This document shows, piece after piece, positions 61,499-64,000 of a DNA stretch of 64,000 nucleotides. The position numbers and the translations under genes were made by a program. The stretch comes from Agrobacterium cucumeris (GTDB lineage: Bacteria > Pseudomonadota > Alphaproteobacteria > Rhizobiales > Rhizobiaceae): positions 62,001 through 126,000 of the forward strand of contig NZ_CP080388.1 of assembly GCF_030036535.1 (NCBI RefSeq), written 5' to 3'. A model generated the notes under the pieces. It had not been told where the DNA came from. It searched no databases and saw only the letters and a program-made list of their open reading frames with translations. The stretch's first letter is position 1, and each line of letters opens with the position of its first letter.

Positions 61499-63163
61499 AT
61501 GGACAATCGCCCGCTTGAAAGCCGCCGCCGCCCGGCTATCGAAAACATCTATCCGCTGTCACCGATGCAGGAAGGATTGCTGTTCCACTCCATCGCCACG
61601 CCTGACGAAGGCGTCTACGTGCCGCAGATCGTCCTGCAACTGAGAGGCGCGATCGATCCGCAAATCATGCATGATTGCTGGAGCGAGATGGTGTCGCGCC
61701 ATGCCGTTTTGCGCACTACATTTCACTGGGAAGAAAGAGACGAACCCTTTCAGGTGGTCCACAGCGATGCCAGCCTTGCCTTGTCGCAACTGGATTGGTC
61801 CAGTCTTGATGTAGAGGAGCAGCAAAGACGCCTCGGCGCGCTTCTGTCCACCAACCGGCGGCAGGCTTTCGATCTGAAGACCGCTCCGCTGGTCCGCCTG
61901 CAATGGATCGACTATGGCGGGGAAAATTCGCGGCTGGTACTTCAGTATCATCACATTATTCTCGACGGATGGTCGGCGGGCCGCATCGTCGAAGACGCCT
62001 TCAGGACCTATCAGAGACGGTGCGGCTCATCACGTCCGCCGCTACCCGCACCACGGCCCTATGTGGATTATATTGCCTGGCTGAAAAGCAGGAAACGTGA
62101 AGCGACGCGTGCTTTCTGGACGGACTACACTGCCAGGATCGACGGACCGTGCAGGATTACCCGCGACGCTACCGGCGGCGAGGCGGATTTCTCCAGTCAT
62201 AACCTCACCTGCGATCCCGCAGTCTCCACGCAGGCGGCAAAACTGTGCAGGGACATGGGGATTACCCCCAATACCCTGCTGCAGGCCGCACTTGCCATCG
62301 TCATGGCCCGAAAAACCGGCAACAGACATGTCGTCTTCGGTGCGACAACGGCCGGGCGTCCACCAGAACTACAGGGTGTGGAACACATGGTCGGCCTGTT
62401 CATCAACACGTTGCCGGTGTGCATCGACGTTGAAAATGGCAACCTTGCCCCATGGCTGCAGACATTGCAGAAACGCCAGTCCGCCTGTGCGGAGCATGAC
62501 TATCTGCCGTTGCGCGAGATACAGGCCGGGCGGGGCGATCTTTTCGACTGCCTGCTGGTCTTTGAAAACTATCCCGTGCCCCGAGACATATCGGCGGAAG
62601 CGACATTCGCCGTGACCGGCGTCGACGTCGATGAATGGACCCATTATCCCCTCACCCTGTTTGCCGCTGCCGACGCCACGAAGATCGCGATTTCCGCCCG
62701 ATACGACAGGCGCAGCATTGCCGTGCAGGAGGTAGAGGCTTTCCTGAATGAGCTGGGGGCGACAATCGGCGAGATGGCCAGCGGCACTCCAACGGTTCCG
62801 CACGTATCCGATACGGATGCAAGGCCGGTGCGTATCGACAGGCCTGCGCAGCCTTCGGCGGAAACACGCAATGATCAACCCCCTTCCGCTACCGCCTGGA
62901 CGGAAACGGAAGAAAGGATCGCCCGGATATGGGCAGAGGTTCTCAAAGTCGAGGCCGAGCGCAATAGCGATAATTTCTTCGACCTCGGTGGCCATTCGCT
63001 TCTGGCTGCCCGGGTCGTCAACCGGGTGCGGCGAGAATTTGCGATCAATTTTCCCGTAAAAGTCCTGTTCGACCGTCCGGTCCTTGCGGCATTTGCAGCA
63101 TTCATCGACGCGCTGAAAGCAACCGCCGCGCCCGTGGGCGAACACAATGCGATTGAAATATGA
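61499..63163 (+). CDS. NRPS-like C-T protein without adenylation domain
   Basis: A 554-residue protein with one condensation domain (about 15-440, HHIILDGWS near 151) and one carrier domain (LGGHSLLAARVV near 496), joined by a linker of about 45 residues. There is no adenylation domain. The opening IYPLSPMQEGLLFHS marks the DCL type that accepts a D-residue donor, matching the epimerase that ends NRPS3, and the first 15 residues resemble a docking acceptor. Its carrier must be loaded in trans, by the adenylation domain of another cluster protein or an enzyme outside the window, or it takes an unactivated partner. It lies four bases after NRPS3. Confidence 0.9.
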   Translation: MDNRPLESRRRPAIENIYPLSPMQEGLLFHSIATPDEGVYVPQIVLQLRGAIDPQIMHDCWSEMVSRHAVLRTTFHWEERDEPFQVVHSDASLALSQLDWSSLDVEEQQRRLGALLSTNRRQAFDLKTAPLVRLQWIDYGGENSRLVLQYHHIILDGWSAGRIVEDAFRTYQRRCGSSRPPLPAPRPYVDYIAWLKSRKREATRAFWTDYTARIDGPCRITRDATGGEADFSSHNLTCDPAVSTQAAKLCRDMGITPNTLLQAALAIVMARKTGNRHVVFGATTAGRPPELQGVEHMVGLFINTLPVCIDVENGNLAPWLQTLQKRQSACAEHDYLPLREIQAGRGDLFDCLLVFENYPVPRDISAEATFAVTGVDVDEWTHYPLTLFAAADATKIAISARYDRRSIAVQEVEAFLNELGATIGEMASGTPTVPHVSDTDARPVRIDRPAQPSAETRNDQPPSATAWTETEERIARIWAEVLKVEAERNSDNFFDLGGHSLLAARVVNRVRREFAINFPVKVLFDRPVLAAFAAFIDALKATAAPVGEHNAIEI

Positions 63164-63177
63164 TACAAGGACACACA

Positions 63178-63921
63178 ATGACAGTTCGTCCCAGGTTGAT
63201 CTGCCTTCCGCCAGCCGGTGCCGGCCCGAGCCTGTTCCGGTCATGGGTTCATTCTGAGAGCGTTTTTAACGTCACCCCAGTCGCCCTGCCGGGTCGCGAA
63301 GCGCATTTCACCAAGCCGCTGCCGCGCGATATCCAGAGCCTTGCGGAACATGTGGGACACGAAATCTCCGGGCTGCTTCATGCTCCCTATGCCCTGTTCG
63401 GTTACTCCATGGGCGCTGTGGTGGCCTATGAGCTGCTCCGGCACCTCTCCATCCGGGGCCTGCCGCTCCCGGAAGCACTCTACGTTCTGGGCTCGAACGC
63501 GCCCGACCGTGTTCTCGAAGGGCGTGAGCCCATTCACGTCATGACGCGCGAGGATTTTCACCAGTCGCTGGTCGAAATCGGCGGTACGCCGGACGAGATA
63601 TTACGCGACACCGAGGCGATGGCTCTGTTCGAACCCGTTCTGCGCAACGATTTTCGTATTTGCGAGACTTATGAATTTACGCCCCCGCATGTCCCTGTTA
63701 CGCTTCCGGTACATGTATTCGTGGCCGATGCCGACCATCTGGTCAGCTGGAATGCGGCGCGTGCGTGGGAAAGCTGTATCGGTCAGGATGTCACCATGCA
63801 TCGGATCGAAGGGTCGCATATGCTTGCTCCGCAAGCGTTTGCGCACTTCATCGGCAGACTGGGCCAGCTGTGGCAAACCGATGTGATGCAGGCAGGGGCT
63901 GTTTCAGCGAGAGAGGCATGA
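63178..63921 (+). CDS. Type II thioesterase
   Basis: Alpha/beta-hydrolase of 247 residues that typically clears wrong or stalled groups from carrier domains. The nucleophile is Ser77 in GYSMG, the acid is in VADADHL and the histidine in EGSHMLAP; LPPAGAGPSLFRSW is the oxyanion segment. ATG 63178 has AAGGA six bases upstream, giving MTVRPRLICLPPAG; an ATG at 63160 that overlaps the previous stop would add six residues. Because the last synthetase has its own reductase, this enzyme is more likely an editor than the release enzyme. Confidence 0.9.
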   Translation: MTVRPRLICLPPAGAGPSLFRSWVHSESVFNVTPVALPGREAHFTKPLPRDIQSLAEHVGHEISGLLHAPYALFGYSMGAVVAYELLRHLSIRGLPLPEALYVLGSNAPDRVLEGREPIHVMTREDFHQSLVEIGGTPDEILRDTEAMALFEPVLRNDFRICETYEFTPPHVPVTLPVHVFVADADHLVSWNAARAWESCIGQDVTMHRIEGSHMLAPQAFAHFIGRLGQLWQTDVMQAGAVSAREA

Positions 63922-64000
63922 GCCTGATTTGAGATGCGAATCTGACGGATGCGGCAGACAATGAGACATCATGAAACTGCCGGCGTCCCCGAAGCCAGCG
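63922..64000. other. Right edge, no gene established
   Basis: Seventy-nine bases follow the thioesterase stop. No terminator hairpin is evident. An ATG at 63971 opens a frame to the edge (MKLPASPKPA) without a strong ribosome-binding site, so whether the biosynthetic operon continues cannot be decided from this window. Confidence 0.4.

Noticed and set aside
20759..63921. Interpretation of the cluster as a siderophore locus
   Set aside because: Oxidase, cyclization and monooxygenase domains occur in siderophore clusters, but no TonB-dependent receptor, ferric-siderophore ABC genes, hydroxamate or catechol genes are present in the window.
63971..64000. Start of a further gene at the right edge
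   Set aside because: Only ten codons are visible, with no good ribosome-binding site and no recognisable motif.
1..64000. Search for tRNA, rRNA, CRISPR, insertion sequences and attachment repeats
   Set aside because: Nothing resembling these was seen by eye. Short or diverged examples could be missed without computation.

Overview
The window looks like chromosome or chromid sequence from an alphaproteobacterium of the Rhizobiaceae (Agrobacterium/Rhizobium type). This is an inference from high GC, strong third-position GC (which produces long antisense open frames), tightly overlapping operons, and the mix of sugar-acid ABC transporters with a chemoreceptor. I saw no rRNA, tRNA, CRISPR array, insertion sequence or phage gene.

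Left third (1-18.8 kb), transport and catabolism. A chemoreceptor runs off the left edge on the minus strand. A six-gene plus-strand operon (2301-7844) follows: a Tat-exported binding protein, two permeases, an ATPase, a glycerophosphodiester phosphodiesterase and an inositol-monophosphatase-family enzyme. It reads as uptake and breakdown of a phosphodiester, possibly glycerophosphoinositol. A nine-gene minus-strand operon (17649 down to 7921) encodes a DHDPS-family lyase, an enolase-superfamily dehydratase, a complete sugar ABC transporter, an extended SDR, an IclR regulator fused to an SMP-30-type lactonase, and a classical SDR. A 2-dehydro-3-deoxygalactonokinase gene (dgoK) diverges from it across a short region with a perfect palindrome. 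Together they suggest oxidative catabolism of a sugar or sugar acid through lactone, aldonate and 2-keto-3-deoxy acid.

Junction (18.8-20.8 kb). After the dgoK terminator there is a probable remnant of an SsuC/TauC-type permease. Next comes an Rrf2 regulator - panD - (convergent) Rrf2 regulator block. Both regulators have the NsrR-like layout but lack the usual iron-sulfur cysteines. PanD keeps its catalytic residues and could supply beta-alanine.

Right two thirds (20.8-63.9 kb), a large hybrid polyketide/nonribosomal-peptide cluster expressed from a divergent promoter at 33498-33819. The minus arm encodes a fatty-acyl-AMP ligase fused to a carrier domain, PKS1 (KS-AT-KR-ACP), a free luciferase-like monooxygenase, NRPS1 (C-A(Gly)-T) and a MATE exporter. 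The plus arm encodes an NRPS with reductive release (docking-C-A-T-TD), a methyltransferase, a class III aminotransferase, an MbtH protein, two proteins I do not recognise, PKS2 (KS-AT-degenerate KR-ACP), NRPS2 (C-A(Ala)-T-Cy-A(Cys)-Ox-T), NRPS3 (C-A(Gly)-T-C-A(Ala)-T-E), a C-T protein without an A domain, and a discrete thioesterase. The predicted product is an acylated peptide with an Ala-derived thiazole, Gly, D-Ala, perhaps a beta-amino polyketide unit, and an aldehyde or alcohol end. No siderophore receptor, iron-uptake gene or phosphopantetheinyl transferase is visible. I do not recognise the whole cluster as one of known product. It is the best candidate here for an undescribed system.
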